Part shown: one piece after another, positions 45,995 through 59,203 of the stretch | Layout of the letters: every line of letters starts with the position of its first letter | How positions within the stretch are numbered: position 1 is the stretch's first letter | NCBI GenBank assembly: GCA_960531495.1 | Contig: OY482849.1 | Span: forward strand, 27,713,999 to 27,777,998 | Source of the DNA: Zeus faber | Lineage: Eukaryota; Chordata; Actinopteri; Zeiformes; Zeidae | Direction of reading: 5' to 3' | DNA: 64,000 nt | The notes under the pieces: model-generated | Seen by the model: the letters and a program-made list of their open reading frames with translations, nothing else | What the model was told of the DNA's origin: nothing | Databases searched by the model: none | Made by a program: the position numbers and the translations under genes

Positions 45995-46671
45995 TTACCC
46001 TTCTGCCGGTTCTCCTTCAGGACAGGATATAGCACCTTCCGGCATCGTTGATCTCCCGGGGAATTGATCGTTAATGCCCAGCGCTGTTCCTTTCAGCTCC
46101 TGTCCTTTGTTTTTTACCAGCTCCTTGTGCCTGAAGTGTTCAAACTTAGCAATGATGGAGCGGGGACGGTTCCCCACGTGGTCTCCCAGTCGATGAACTC
46201 GGTGAAAGGTGATCTGCTTCACGGTGTCCGTCGGGAGTTTCAGGGCGGTGTGGAGAGAGTCTTTCACTATATATTCTGGGGACTCGGTGTTGTCCCAGAA
46301 AAGATGAGGTCGTCCCGCATACGCCTGGAATGAATATCCAGGATGGTCTCTTTCATTATTTTATTTTATTATTTTACAACTTCCATCTCCGCTGTGAGAT
46401 GCTTTGCAGAGGTTTTTAGATCCGCGTTGTCTTTTTGCATCTCGCTGACCATGCGGTGCAGGAAATCAAGACTGGCTTTCATCTCGGTAATGTCTCGGGG
46501 AAGTGGACCGAGCATGTCCAGCTTCTTGTTAATCTCCTCCAAGACATTAACCTCTACGGCACCCGGTATGAGATTGTGTCCGTTGCTGAGTCGTCTTCTT
46601 CCTTTCCGCGGGATTATTGCAGTCCTGGTCGTCTTGTGTTTAAAAAAAAATCGATATAATCCAAAATTCAA
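45995..46671 (-). pseudogene. L1-type LINE ORF1 remnant
   Basis: A coiled-coil N-terminal part (46671-46369, heptad-like EINKKLDMLG...) and an RNA-binding part (ITFHRVHRLG, RPRSIIAKFEHFRHKELVK; 46267-45995), separated by frameshifts. Same strand and element as the endonuclease at 44983-45499; about 500 bp between carries nothing I can name. Confidence 0.75.
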
Positions 46672-46800
46672 AGATCAAAGTGTACTTTATTGTCAATCGT
46701 ACCATGCGACACGTAATTACACAGAGGATCAAAATTGTGTTTCCCCATACTCCAAATGTGCAAGTAATATTTGTAACACACAACATATAACATGAAAGTG
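46655..46800 (-). mobile_element. LINE 3' tail fragment
   Basis: On the minus strand ends attgacaataaagtacactttgatctttgaa, like the tail at 43672. It abuts the 5' end of the L1 ORF1. Confidence 0.5.
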
Positions 46801-47440
46801 CAAAAAGACAACAACAATAGACACAACAACACAACAAGACTAAGGTTAGTCTTAATATACTCAAGAAGTCAAATGAGGTATATTATTAAGGTAATAAGGT
46901 GCAGTACAAAGCTAGCAGCAAGAGGATACATATGTATACCAAGGTCCTCCACTTTGGTTTTGCGCGGTCTTCCCCTTTTTTTTATATATATATATAAATG
47001 TTATTTCCAATTCGCTTTGTTATTTTGTCTGGTGGGGCTACCGGTGCGTTAGTTAGTGTAGTAGGGCGGCGCCCTGTTGGGTCTCAGCTCACTACTCACT
47101 TCCGCTTCCGTCTTCTCGTGAGATCACAGCATGCTCCCCCACCACAGCATGCTCCCCCGCCTACGTGCTGTGTTCCATCCCCCGCCTACTTGCTGTGTTC
47201 CAGATAATGGGGCCCTATAACCTACGACCCCACAACCAATGGAGTACACATGGCCACATCGCCATACGTCTGGGACTGCATGATACACTGCACAATGGCA
47301 ACTGAAAAATAACACAATCTGTAAACCCCCCCGGTGTCTATATAGATGCCTTCGGAGTTCCAAGGGGGGTCCCCTCACAAATTTGAGGCACAAAACCAAA
47401 TTTAGGTGGATTTGTGTCTATATTTTGTCCCTGGTGAACA
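46800..47440. other. No gene; short tandem motifs
   Basis: Includes an (AT)n stretch near 46985 and near-duplicate agcatgctcccc and tgctgtgttcca motifs at 47126-47205. Nothing else recognised. Confidence 0.4.
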
Positions 47441-47900
47441 ACTGACAAAAATGTAGATTGGGTGAACTACATCAATTCTGATCAACGATTTGCCAATTAC
47501 ATGATTCAATTATTTCAGGCCTTCAGTGAGCAGCTGGACGCAACTTCCCGAGTGGCCTGGCGAAATCGTTTGGCCCTAGACATGATCCTAGCCAAACAGC
47601 AAGGCGTATGTGGTATGTTTGGTGTGAAATGTTGTATGTGCTCCCTAACAGCACAGCCCCAGAAAGAAAATTCACAATTGCATTGGCCTAACTTCAAAAC
47701 CTCAGGAAAGAGTTAAAGGACAATGCCGTCCATGGGCAGTGGAATACCGCCTGGCTGGACAAAATGTTCGGCAAATGGGGAGTCCTACTATCCAAAGCCG
47801 GTGTTATGCTCATTATTTGTTTTATTCTGATGTTCAGCGGCTTTTGTGTGGTTTTGTATGTGTTTTTTATTTTGTTATGCATTTCTGCATTTCATTGTTA
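47441..47900 (+). pseudogene. ERV-B envelope transmembrane fragment
   Basis: Heptad region, then CX6CC (first Cys codon 47609-47611, CC 47630-47635), a stop at 47714, and in a shifted frame a WLDKMFGKWG segment and a membrane span to about 47900. The surface subunit is missing. It precedes an LTR on the same strand. Confidence 0.75.
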
Positions 47901-48882
47901 TTCGTTTTATTCTGTGTTTCTTTGGAGCCTCTTTTATTCAGTACCTTATGTGGAGATGTTCAATCTCCAAGGGGGTGGAGTGATGGTGAGTCTCAGAATG
48001 GTTGAACAAAGAATTCCTTCACAGAGCTTGTTAGGAGCTTTGAACATCTGGATTCAGCAAAGATAAGGTCTTATCATAAGGAGCCCCTCTCACTAGGCGC
48101 ATGTACCTGCCCTTCAGAATATATGACCAGCTTGCTCCGATCATCCTTGCTATGTTTTTGAAGCTGTGGGGTTGCAGCAAATGGCATTTTTGGCGCAACC
48201 TGAATTTTCCTCTTTGCTTCCCTCCTTAGGTACACCCTCACCCCTGGCCGAGCTGGAAATGGAGATCTGGCTGTGGGCTGCGGTCCATGGTCCCTCTATG
48301 AGACAAGTCCACTATAAGCATGGAGCTCCTCTGAGTTAGCTGTAAAGGTGGTGAAGAACTCAACACTCCACCAGATGACCCTTGGACCCCATGCCCCTCC
48401 AGTCCGATCCCCCTCTAGCCTGGACCTCCCCACCTTGTTATTTGGTCACCTTTTTCATTTGCCCCTCCACCAAAAGGACTTCCTGGGTTTTACCAGACGT
48501 CAAGAACTAGGATTTTTCTGATAACCATGTACAACGTGTTATTTGTTGACATACCGTTTATTTCTCGTGCAACAATCATTTGTTATATTGCATTTGTTCC
48601 CGCTTTATTCTTAGTATACATTTACATGTCCCTATTGTTGTTGGTTTGGTTTGAGGTTTCTTTCTCTCTTGCTTTTGTTTTGTTTTTTTAACTTTGGTTT
48701 CATGTTTTGATGTTGGTTGTTGGTTTGTTTTCTGTTGTGATGTGCTTTACGTATATATTTTGTTCCCTGTGTGTGTTTCATTTTCAGCATTCTATTTTGA
48801 TGTTTTATATTTCATGTTTTAGAATTTACATTTTACATAGTTTTTTTATTATTCTTCTGTTTTTATGATTAAAAGGGTGGAA
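47901..48882 (+). other. ERV-B region between env and LTR
   Basis: No gene. T-rich at its end, closing with a purine tract (aaaagggtggaa) just before the LTR. Confidence 0.5.
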
Positions 48883-49295
48883 TGTAACAATATATCTACA
48901 GTATCTATGTAATCACATAAACATATATGCACATACATAATAAAGAACACAACCTCATATTGCCTCAGTCACATACCTTTATTTCAGGACACAGGGTTAA
49001 TTCTTTCACATACCTTTCAGGTTGTGTTCCACCTTTGATTCCTGCCATAAAGTTTGCCCTATCCGCCTGCTATAAAGTTTGCCTTATCTTGAGCACCTGC
49101 GCATCTGTGATGTCGAACTGACCATATATTCTCTGACTCCCTGAAAATTAACTGTTCGACTCAGAGAGTTGCTCGAGAGCACATCTTTGATCTAACCCTT
49201 GTACAATTCAAAACCAGTATCTGTCTGCCTCTATAGTATATAAAACCACCGATTGACAAACTGCAGATTAAAGCGACCCTTTCATTTCTGTAACA
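48883..49295 (+). repeat. ERV-B 3' LTR
   Basis: TGTAACAATATAT...TTCTGTAACA, 413 bp, with TATATAAAA near 49240. It ends against attgcttaattt, which continues as uninterrupted flank in the OR9 copy (about 55973), so it is an insertion in the OR8 3' flank. Confidence 0.7.
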
Positions 49296-50067
49296 ATTGC
49301 TTAATTTAATATTAATTTGTTCTAGACTAGGAATCCTAAACTTAAGTCATGAAGGACTAGTCGGCTCCATCTGTCTGGTCTTGGTGCTTGTTATAGTCTA
49401 GACAATCCGGGAGGCCCACATCGATAAATCCAAAGGTTTAAATTAAGTCCTCTGAGAACTAGATTAGCTCTAACCTTCCGTCTGGAAATACATTTTTTTT
49501 AATCAAGACTAGGGCAAGTCTGAGACTGTTTTAACCGTGGCTGAGAACGGCTGTCTCAGTCAATTCAGATTTAAAGTGTGATTAAGTCTGATATTAGGTT
49601 GAATCTGTGTCTGCTAAACCATACCCTAGTTGCACATATAGATTTTTTGACAAATTCTCAACCTTAATGATTTCTGTTTTTATCTTATTTTGTCTTATCT
49701 TAATAGGAACCAGGCTGTTGTAGCTTGTGGCTGTTTGTGTTTGTAATAATCATCAGAAAATTCGATAAACAGTATTTCAAGTTCTCTGTCGACCTCTATA
49801 GGCCTCAACCTGCCGTTCAACGATGCTCCGGTTGGAGTTGTTTTAATGAACAAATGTGATCAAACAATACATACATAATATGATTCTATATCTATATAAT
49901 CAAGTTGTTGTACATAATGAGAATTGCTGCCAACTTTTCGGTTTCACCATGTGATGTACACATTGATGATTTGTTAAATGTTTCACTTAATTAGTGACTA
50001 TGGTTTAACTTCTAAATTATCGATATTACAAGTATGAATTCTATTCACAAACTGAGATGATAGAAAA

Positions 50068-52513
50068 CTAATTCGATCCCCAGTTAGTTCTGCTGAAATA
50101 TTCTGATATATACCATGGCACTAATATTAAATTAGGACTTTTCTTAGGAAGGGTTCCCAAAGACTGTGGATGGGTAGCCATGGTAACGTTACACATCAGG
50201 TCCTTGGCCAGGTAAGTCCTAAAGGTCTTGTCTCGCAGGCCGTAGATGATGGGGCTGATGAATCGTGGAAGAACCTGTATAATGATGTAGCAAGCAAAGA
50301 GTGAGTCGGTGTAGTTTTCAGGGAACAAGAACCCAAGAAACTGCTTCAACAGCGGAGCCACGTATCCAGACATGCACAGTAGCAGCTGGATCCCGTGCAG
50401 CAGGACCGTGTTCATGGCCTTCTTGGCGTTCTTGGCATTGGTGTTGGCCACCCGGGCGGCGATCATGATGCAGAAGTAGGCATAAAAGGTGGTGAGCCAA
50501 ACGACAGCCAAGAAGACTGCGTAGGAGGCATCCCTCTTATTGATGAGGTGCGGATTCCGAAACATCGTGTCCGGTAGGCAGAAGATCCGCGAGTGGAAGA
50601 AGTCCAGCGGTTCGATGGCCAGAGTGATGAAGAGGTCGGGCAGCACAGACACTGCACTGGTGGCCCAGATCAGCCCCACCAGCAGGTAGATGCGTTGCAC
50701 GGTGCAGATCTGGGCGTGGCGCAGCGGGAGGCACACGGCCACATAGCACTCGGCCACCATGCAGACCAGGTTGAGCGGGGTGTTCCCGGTGGTGAAGAGC
50801 GCCAGCAGGATGAAGAAGCAACACAGGGACACGTTGAGTCTGCGCAGTGTGTAGCTGAAAATGAAGAGGGCGATGGTAACCGTCAGCTGGATCATGTCGT
50901 TGACCACCAGGTGGATGAAGAGGATGTAGCGAGGGTTGGTTTTGAAGATCTGAAGGGAATGACGGGATGGAGAAGGGTGCAGGGGTTGAGAGATGAATGG
51001 AGGATCAATGCAAGGCCGTAGAGGAGAGACAACTGCAGACATGGATGAGCCCCATTTTTCTTTGGAAAAAAAAAGCATAGTATGACCTCTCGAAGAAAAA
51101 GTTAGTGTTGTCATATCCTATAATACAGTAAGCGTACCTAGATAGACTAAATATTCCCGCACTGAATTTATAAAATATTAAATCTAGCTCTCTAGCTTCT
51201 CTACACCAATCACCCACAACATTAAAACATTAAAACGGGTAATGTGGATAACATTGATCATCTGGTTCCAATGGCACCTGTCAAGGGGTGGGATATATTG
51301 TATTAGACAGCAAGTGAACAGTCAGTTCTTGAAGTTGATGTGATGGAAGCAGGAAAAATGGACAAGGATCTGAGCCACTTTGACAAGGACCAAATTGTGA
51401 TGGCTTGACGACTGGGTTAGAGCATCTCCAACACGACAGGTCTTGTGGGGTGTTCCCATTATGCAGTGGTTACTACCTACCAAATGTGTCCAGGGAAGGA
51501 AAACCAGTGAACCGGTGACACGGTCATGGGCGCCCATGGGCTCATCACTGCTTGTGGGGAGAGAAGGCTAGTCCGTCTGGCCTGATCCCACAGGTGAGCT
51601 ACTTTAGCAAAAAATTGTGAAAGAGTTAATGCTGCTATGATTGAATGGTGTCAGAACACACAGTGCATGGGGCTGCATAGCCACAAACCTGTCAGAGTGC
51701 CCATACTGACCCCTGTCCACCGCGGAAAGTGCCGACAACGGGCATGTGGCCGTCAGAACCACCTTCTTTCATTGCTGACCATGGAGCAATGGAAGAAGGT
51801 GGCCTGGTCTGATGGATCACGTTTTCTTCTGGGTTGGTGTCCGATCCGATGGAGCACCTGTGGGATGTGCTGGAACAACAAGCCTGATCCAAGGAGGCCC
51901 CACCTCGCAACTTCGAGGGCTTGAAGGATCTGCTGCTAACGTCTTGGTGCCAGATACCACAGGAAGCCTTCAGACGCCTTGTGGAGTCCATGCCTCCACG
52001 GGTCAGAGCTGTTTTGGCGGCACAAGGGGGACTGATACAATATTATAGATTTTTAGTGGTGGTTTTAATGTTGTGGCTGATCGGGTTGTATCGTAACAAT
52101 AGTTGAGGTATTTGGGGTTCTTCGGGGAGCAGATGAGGGAAATACAAGCTGTATATATAACACGGATTATAAATAAAAGCCATTGTAGGAAAAACCTTCT
52201 GTAAGGGTCAAGTTTATAGAATGTCACAATAAACATATTAGCCTCAGAAAAGGTCCTGAATTTTTAAAATACAAAACATGAATGTTTGTTAATGTTAACG
52301 TTTGTTACCAAAAATCCTGGTTTGGCATTTTTCATATTAAAAATCAAGCAGGGGAAGCCCAACCTGGTGCTTGCGGAAGGTGTGGATGAGGTTTGCATTG
52401 ATGTAGTTGATGGAAATGCCCAAAGCAACGACAAGCACATTCTTGGTCACAGCTTTGGCAAAGGAGTCTCGGTACTGAATCACCAGTGTCACGTTGGCCG
52501 AAGAGATGTTCAT
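50068..52513 (-). CDS. OR8: odorant receptor 131-2-like (B-type), extended C-terminus
   Basis: Exon 1 is 52364-52513 (50 codons, MNISSANVT), exon 2 is 50068-50949 (293 codons plus stop); 343 aa, phase-0 intron of 1414 bp with the core-deleted Tc1 element. Compared with OR9, a 4-bp deletion near 50163 shifts the frame in the last codons: TVFGNPS is replaced by 31 other residues. The seven-TM core is intact (VVND, E117-C118-Y119, RIFC, SPIIYGLRDKTFRTYL). Other changes are TTFYAYFCIM for the usual YAYFRIM and TTGNTP for TTENTP. Probably still a receptor, but tail signalling or trafficking could differ. Confidence 0.88.
51203..52087 (+). mobile_element. Tc1-like element, core deleted, in OR8 intron
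   Basis: Same structure and same missing core as in sister introns; reads DVLEQQA-like C-terminal transposase pieces. Confidence 0.8.
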
Positions 52514-53349
52514 TGCTGGGAGGTGGATGTCACGCTGAAGCATAAAACAAAAAAAAATGGATTGGTCTACAAGCTGAATGAGGAAGTTATCCAGTGAACA
52601 TGAGAAATCCAAGTCGGATGGATGGATGGAGGACAAAGAAAGTCCATAAGTTTGTTCTTATCTCACAAATTTACAGTTTTGGACATTAATAAATATTGAC
52701 GCATGTATGAGAGAGAAATGTTGTTCTTCTTTTTCCTACAAATATAGAATTCAATTAAAGTGATAGTACACGGAGAGGAGAAAAATGTATCTCTAAATCA
52801 ATCACCAGTTATCAATGTAACAACTTCAATACCAGCATGGAAGGCACTGATATATGAATCCTAAAAATCCAAATAATCCAAAAGATATATATATTCTTTT
52901 CAGCTTGCAGTTCAAACTTCTTTAATTGCTTATTCATGTTTCGATTTGTTAAATATTAGGTGAAGAGTCTGCCATCCACCCTTGCAAATCAGCAGATGGC
53001 AGATCTGGAAGGGCAACATCCCATTTGAAAATCTGAACTGATTTCAGACCAAAACTTCCCTGCGTCCAACCTCTTCAACATGCTTATTTGCTTCTACTGA
53101 CGAGGGCAGTTAGCATCATGCCTGGTAATAAAGCCAACCAAAGACACTAAAAATCAAGAAACTCGAACAATGGAATTGTTGCTCAGATTCGACATGACGG
53201 TTTAAAGTACGAGACTAAATGTGGATCAATTCATTTCAAGCCTCTGTCATTGTCCCTGTATTACAGCACTGCATTCAGATGTGCTGGAATGATGCTTTGT
53301 GGTGAATGGAACAGGACATGTACAGAGAAGGTACTTACCTTTACCTTAC

Positions 53350-53422
53350 CTAGGATAATACAATGACTTGAAGGCCAGCATGAACTAGCAATGTTCTGCA
53401 ACATCCACTAGAGACTTTTATA
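53350..53422 (-). promoter_or_regulatory. OR8 TATA box, leader exon and tandem donors
   Basis: TATAAA 53417-53422, donor base 53350 (CCTAG/GTAAGG), 67 bp apart. The second donor at exon end 53339 is GTAAGT, closer to consensus than the first. Leader ATG at 53379-53381 opens the 18-codon upstream ORF ending in a TGA over the receptor ATG (52510-52512). Confidence 0.6.
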
Positions 53423-53587
53423 TGCGGTGGCTGGTGTGACGCCCACACGGGGGCAAGTGGCGTCAGAGTGAGATTCAGAAGTGAAGCCTGCAAAGGTCTG
53501 ATGTCCTCTAGTGGCTGGTTTCAGAACACTTATCAACCCAACCCAATTGTAAGTAAGTCAATGGAGATCAGAACAGGCATTAAACGA

Positions 53588-54474
53588 CACGCAGGGTCCA
53601 CGTGGCCGCCGCCCAGCCGACTACACCCCTGCGTTGATCTAGTTGTGCTTGGCCTTTCTCTCCCAGTGCCAGAACTCAAACTCAATACATAGACCATACA
53701 CCCTTGGGTTTGCAGGATTGGTGGGCTGCGAGCTATGTGGGAAGGGATGTGGCAGGCGGTTGCCATCTTGCCCGTAATGCTCCTGCCCTGGCGTGCTTCA
53801 TGTCTATCCTGCAACTTTAATACCACTAAGATTAGCTTGGAACACATACACACCCACACATATCTTACTCCAAGCAACACTCCTCCAGACCAGGGTCTGC
53901 GGGGCAGGAAGGATGCAAGTGATTTGGGTTTGATATGCTTGGAGGACTCGCTCCCCCACACCTCGCAATTTCAACTGCATAGACAATCACCACACATTGA
54001 GTGCTGGGGTTTCCGGGGTGGCGGGGCGTTAGCGGGTTTATATGGGGGTGTGGTTGGCCAGGGGGCATAATGGTGGGCACCCTTCCAGCTCGGTTCAGTT
54101 CCTGGCGCCTTGTGCCTGGTATCAGGTGGTTTCTGGCCTGCTGCTTTCCAGGGCCTCTTAGAGGCTGCTCGCCATCGTGAGCGTGGGTGTGGGAGGCGGC
54201 TGTCGGCTTGCTCCCACTGCGCCGCTCCTTTGCAGTGGGTCCCCCTGGTGCCGGGGGTTGTGGAGGGCGCACATATCTGGCTGTCTGTGGGGGCGGCTGG
54301 TGGTTCTGGCGGGGTGCCAGTCTGTTGGCGTGGGACCAGGCTCTGGGCCTGTGATTGGTGTCTGGCATATGTGGCCCAGGTTCTGCGCCTGCGGGTGTGT
54401 CTTTTATGTGTGTGCTTCTGAGGTGTCGGGTTTCCACACGCTCTCTTGGACTGGTTTATGCTTCTTGGGGCCGT
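53588..54474. repeat. Unclassified repeat upstream of OR8 (longer copy)
   Basis: Matches 24796-25255 for its first about 470 bp and then continues into a GC-rich part (54080-54440) absent from the OR5 copy. The 190- and 236-codon ORFs across it overlap in different frames and show no domain; I treat them as chance. Confidence 0.55.
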
Positions 54475-54479
54475 GTGGT

Positions 54480-54670
54480 AAGATGGTTCTTTAAAGAGGG
54501 GGATTGGTTGGCGGTTCTTTGTAACATAAAGCTGTGCTCTGGTCATCCCACAGGTCATCCACAGGACGGTGTTATTGCAGCAGTTCTTGATGATTAAAGA
54601 ATGAATAAAGAGTTGCATTGCAGGTTGAGAAGTTGAACTCCACTTGCAGACTAGCTCTGTCCTAGATGCA
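54480..54670. repeat. Block shared with 26790-27010
   Basis: taagatggttctt...gttgcattgcaggttgag recurs near psiOR6. It shows that the OR5-psiOR6 and OR8-OR9 intergenic regions are duplicates. Confidence 0.65.
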
Positions 54671-54674
54671 ATGG

Positions 54675-56750
54675 TACACATTTGTAGTTTGTACCTTGAC
54701 CAATGGAGAAGCCTTTATTCAGGGTTTACTTCTACTATTACTACTACTACAGTAGTTGGTCGGCCTCAGCTGGGCTTTCAAAAGACTGCTCCACACATTT
54801 CACTTTGCGAAGAGGCTGGCCAGGTTGCTGGTGTGCTTGTCTCTGTCCTTTTTCAGTACCCCGACATACAAGGTCTTCTGCTCAGTAGATGTGTGGAAAT
54901 TTCTAGATTTTAAGATGCATCGCAATACCGATGTGGACAATTCTGCATCGATGCAGTGACAGAACATAATCGGGGCATTGGAAATATAATTAGGCCTACA
55001 TGGAGAAAAAAAGAAACAAGACCCTCCCATTAATTTCTAATTAACAGATTTTATTGTGATTAAAATAACAGCCTACACAAAATTGAATTATCTCCATCAT
55101 GTTAGGCAAGCTCCAGTGATGAGGGAGATCAGGTGCCGGAGCAGCCAATCATGTTTCGCTCCACCCCTGATGATGTCATTTCCTCAATCAATGCAGAAAA
55201 CAGCAAGTTAGGGAAACAACCGGTACCTCGACTAGGAAGGTGGTGATCCAGCCCACTCCTGAATGTCTTTTGCTCAAAGTTCATTATTTTTTACCATCAT
55301 TATAACAGGATGAATTATTATAGTATACATTAAATGAGTGCTGTCTTTTTCTGCCTTTTTACTTTTTACAGTGATATAATCCCACAGCACACTACTATTC
55401 TGTTGACCACCAAAACATCCTGAAAAATTAGAACTTTGTTTATTATTACTATGGCCTCCTCAATTAAGCAATGCAAGACACTGAAATGATTCGTATGTAG
55501 TGAACAAATCTCTTGAATGAGTCAGGAATCACACACCCAAAATTATTACTTTTATACTTATGAACTGAAAATAATTACTGATTGAATGAAAATCCAAGGC
55601 AAAAAAGATCCATGTCTTTATTTCATATTAAATGTGACAGATTATTTTGCATTCCACCACAGCAAATAAGTGTGACAGAATGTAATAATTTCAGTCAGAA
55701 TTCCATTTGCAACTCAGCGCCGAACCGACTCTTCTGACTCTTGTTCATCGGTCAGGAAGTTCTCACTCAGTCACCATGCGTAACACCAACTGAACCAAAC
55801 AAACCAAGAGGTGAAAAGTCCAATGATTCTTTTCCCTGAGTGACTCGTCAAGAAATCAGTCTCAAACAGTAAACCAAATATGGGGCGGTTTTACAGACAG
55901 GGTTTAATCTAAATCAGGACTAAGATAAGCCTATTTAATTTGATCCACAATTCAAAAATGCCTTTCTGAGACATTGCTTAATTTAATATCTAGACTAGGA
56001 AGTCCCAGACATAAGCCATGAAGGACTATTCGGGTCCATCTGTCTGGTCTTGGTGCTGTTTTTAGTCCAGATAATCCGGGAGGCCCACATCCATTAATCC
56101 AAAGGCTTAAATTAAATTTTTCTGAGAACTAGATTAGCTCTAACCTTCCTTCTGGAAATCTTTTTTTTTTTTTATCAAGACCGTGACTGAGAATGAGCGT
56201 CTCAGTCAGTTTTGATTTAAAGTGTAATTTCGTCTGAGATTAGGTTTGATCTGTGTCTGCAAGACCGCCCCAATATATTATGTCATACCCTGGTTGCACG
56301 GAGTGATTTTTTGACAAATTCTCAACTTCGAAAATGATTTCTGTTTTTATCTTATTTTATCTTATCTTAAGAGGAACCAGGCTGTTGTAGCTTGTTGCTG
56401 ATTATAATAATAATCAGAAAATGAGATATTTCAAGTTCTCTGTTGATGCCTGTGAACAAATATGATCAAGCAAGACTTACATAATGATTCTATATCTATA
56501 TAATTAAATTATTGTACATAATGAGAATTGCTGCCAACTTTTCGGTTTCACCATGTGATGTTCACATTGATGATTTGTTAAATGTTTCATTTAATTTGTG
56601 ACTATGGTTTAAATTCCAAATTATCGATATCACAAGTATGAAATCTATTCACAAACTGAGATGATAGAAAAATAACTACATCCCCAGTTAGTTCTGCTGA
56701 AGTATTCTAATATACAGTACCACGGCACTGATATTAAATTATGACTTTTC
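54675..56750. other. OR8-OR9 intergenic region
   Basis: No gene. 55310-55860 resembles the sequence upstream of OR2 and OR3 (12140-12440). 55975-56750 is the 3' flank shared by OR7, OR8 and OR9. Confidence 0.5.
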
Positions 56751-59203
56751 TTAGGAGGGGTTCCCAAAGACAGTCTGTGGATGGGTAGCCATGGTAACGT
56801 TACACATCAGGTCCTTGGCCAGGTAAGTCCGAAAGGTCTTGTCTCGCAGGCCATAGATGATAGGGCTGATGAATCGTGGAAGAACCTGGATGATGATGTA
56901 GCAAGCAAAGAGTGAGTCGGTGTAGTTTTCAGGGAACAAGAACCCAAGAAACTGCTTCAACAGCGGAGCCACGTATGCAGACATGCACAGTAGCAGCTGG
57001 ATCCCGTGCAGCAGGACCGTGTTCATGGCCTTCTTGGCGTTCTTGGTGTCGGTGTTGGCCGCCCGAGCGGCGATCATGATGCGGAAGTAGGCATACAAGA
57101 TGGTGAGCCAAACCACAACCAAGAAGACTGTGTAGGAGACTTCCCTCTTCTTGATGAGTTGCGGACTCCGGAACATCGTGTCCGACAAGCAGAAGATTCG
57201 CGAGTGGAAGAAGTCCAGCGGTTCGATGGCCAGAGTGATGAAGAGGTCGGGCATCACGGACAACGCACTGGTGGCCCAGATCAGCCCCATCAGCAGGTAG
57301 ATGCGCTGCACGGTGCAGATCTGGGCGTGGCGGAGCGGGAGGCACACGGCCACGTAGCACTCGGCCACCATGCAGACCAGGTTCAGCGGGGTGTTCTCGG
57401 TGGTGAAGAGCGCCAGCAGGATGAAGAAGCAGCACAGGGACACGTTGATTCTGTGCAGGGTGTAGCTGACAACGAAGAGGGCGATGGTAACCGTCAGCTG
57501 GATCATGTCGTTGATCACCAGGTGGATGAAGAGGACGTAGCGAGGGTTGGTGTTGAAGAGCTGAAGGGAATGACGGGATGGAGAAGGGTGGAGGGGTGGA
57601 GAGATGAATGGAGGATGAATGCAAGGCCCGAGAGGAGACACAACTGCAGACATGGACGAGCCCCATTTTTCTTTGAAAAAAAAAACCATAGCATGAGGTC
57701 TGGAAGCATTAAGTTAGTATGTCATATCCTATAATACAGTAAGCATACCTAGATAGACTAAATATTCCAGAACTATAGAATTTATAAAATATAAAATCTT
57801 GCTCTCTAGCTTCGCTAGACCAATCAGCTACAACATTAATACCACTGACAGGTGAAGTGAATAACATTGATCATCTGGTTCCAATGGCACCTGTCAAGAG
57901 GTGGGACATATGAGACAGCAAGTGAACAGTCAGTTTTTGAAGTTGATGTGCTGGAAGCAGGAAACATGGGCAAGCGAAAGGATCCAAGCCACTTTGACAA
58001 GGACCAAATTGTGATGTGAGACAACTGGGTCAGAGAATCTTCAACAGAACAGGTCTTGTGGGGTGTTCCCGGTATGTAGTGTTAGTACCTACCAAAAGTG
58101 GTCCAAGGAAGGACAACCGGTGAACTAGTCAGGGTCATGGACGCCCAAGGTTCATTGATGCCCCTGGGGAGCGAAGTCTAGCTCATCTTGTTTAATCCCA
58201 CAGAAGAGCTCCTGTAGCGAAATTTTGTCAAAGGGTTAATGCTGCTATGATAGAAAGGTGTCAGAACACACAGTGCATCACAGCTTGATGTGTATGGCGC
58301 TGCGTAGCCACAGACCAGTCAGAGTGCTCGGCTGACCCCTGTCCACTGCCGAAAGCACCTACGATGTGCACATGAGCATCAGAACCAGACCATGGAGCAA
58401 TGGAAGAAGGTGGCCTGGTCTGATGAATCATGTTTTCTTCTACATCATGTGGATGGCCAGGTTTAGGGTCCGATCTGATGGAGCATCGGTGGGATGTGCT
58501 GGAAGAACAAGCGAGATCCATGGGGGCCCCACCTCACAACTTCCAGGACTTAAAGGATCTGCTGCTGACGTCTTGGTGCCAGATACCACAGGACACCTTC
58601 AGAGGTCTTGTGGAGTACATGCCTCGATGGGTCAGAGCTGTTTTGGCGGCACGAGATGTAGCTACACTATATTGGTGGTTATTAGTGTTGGTTTCAATGT
58701 TGTGGCTGATCGGGTTACATCGTAACAATAGTTGAGGTATTTGGGGTTCTTCAGGGTGCAGATGAAAGCTACACTATACAAGCTGTGTATATATATCACA
58801 ACACAGATTCTAAATAAAAGTGGTTGTTGGAAAAATCTTCTGTGAGGATCAAGCTTGTAGAATATCACAACAAACACATTTGCCTCAAACAATCTCCTGA
58901 ATTATAAAATAATAAACATGAATGTTTGTTAAAGCTTTACCAAAAACCTTGGTTTGGCATTTTTCATATTTAAAATCAAGTGTATTAAAAAGGGAGAGGA
59001 TAAGGCCTTCTTCCCTCTACACGGGCATGAAGCTGCCGGGGGGGAAGCCCAACCTGGTGCTTGCTGAAGGTGTGGATGAGGTTTGCATTGATGTAGTTGA
59101 TGGAAATGCCCAAAGCAACGACGATCACGTTCTTGGTCACAGCTTTGGTGAAGGAGTCTTGGTACTGAATCACCAGCGTCACGTTGGCCGAGGAGACGTT
59201 CAT
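56751..59203 (-). CDS. OR9: odorant receptor 131-2-like (B-type), two coding exons
   Basis: Exon 1 is 59054-59203 (50 codons, MNVSSANVT, ends FSKHQ), exon 2 is 56751-57560 (269 codons plus stop); 319 aa, phase-0 intron of 1493 bp with the core-deleted Tc1 element. Exon 2 begins LFNTNPRYVLFIHLVIND, where the VIND resembles A-type. Marks: E117-C118-Y119 at the end of TM3, PLRHAQIC, RIFCLSDTMF in loop 2, SPIIYGLRDKTFRTYL, end ...TVFGNPS. An antisense ORF of 242 codons at 57006-57734 is a composition shadow. Promoter at 60061-60133. Confidence 0.92.
57816..58716 (+). mobile_element. Tc1-like element, core deleted, in OR9 intron
   Basis: Best preserved ends of the set (ccaatcagctacaacattaa ... 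caatgttgtggctgatcggg). Transposase N- and C-terminal parts are joined without the DDE core. Confidence 0.85.

Noticed and set aside
53971-54681. 236-codon minus-strand ORF and overlapping 190-codon ORF
   Set aside because: Overlap in different frames across a GC-rich repeat; Pro/Arg/Ser-rich without a domain; spans two unrelated repeat blocks.
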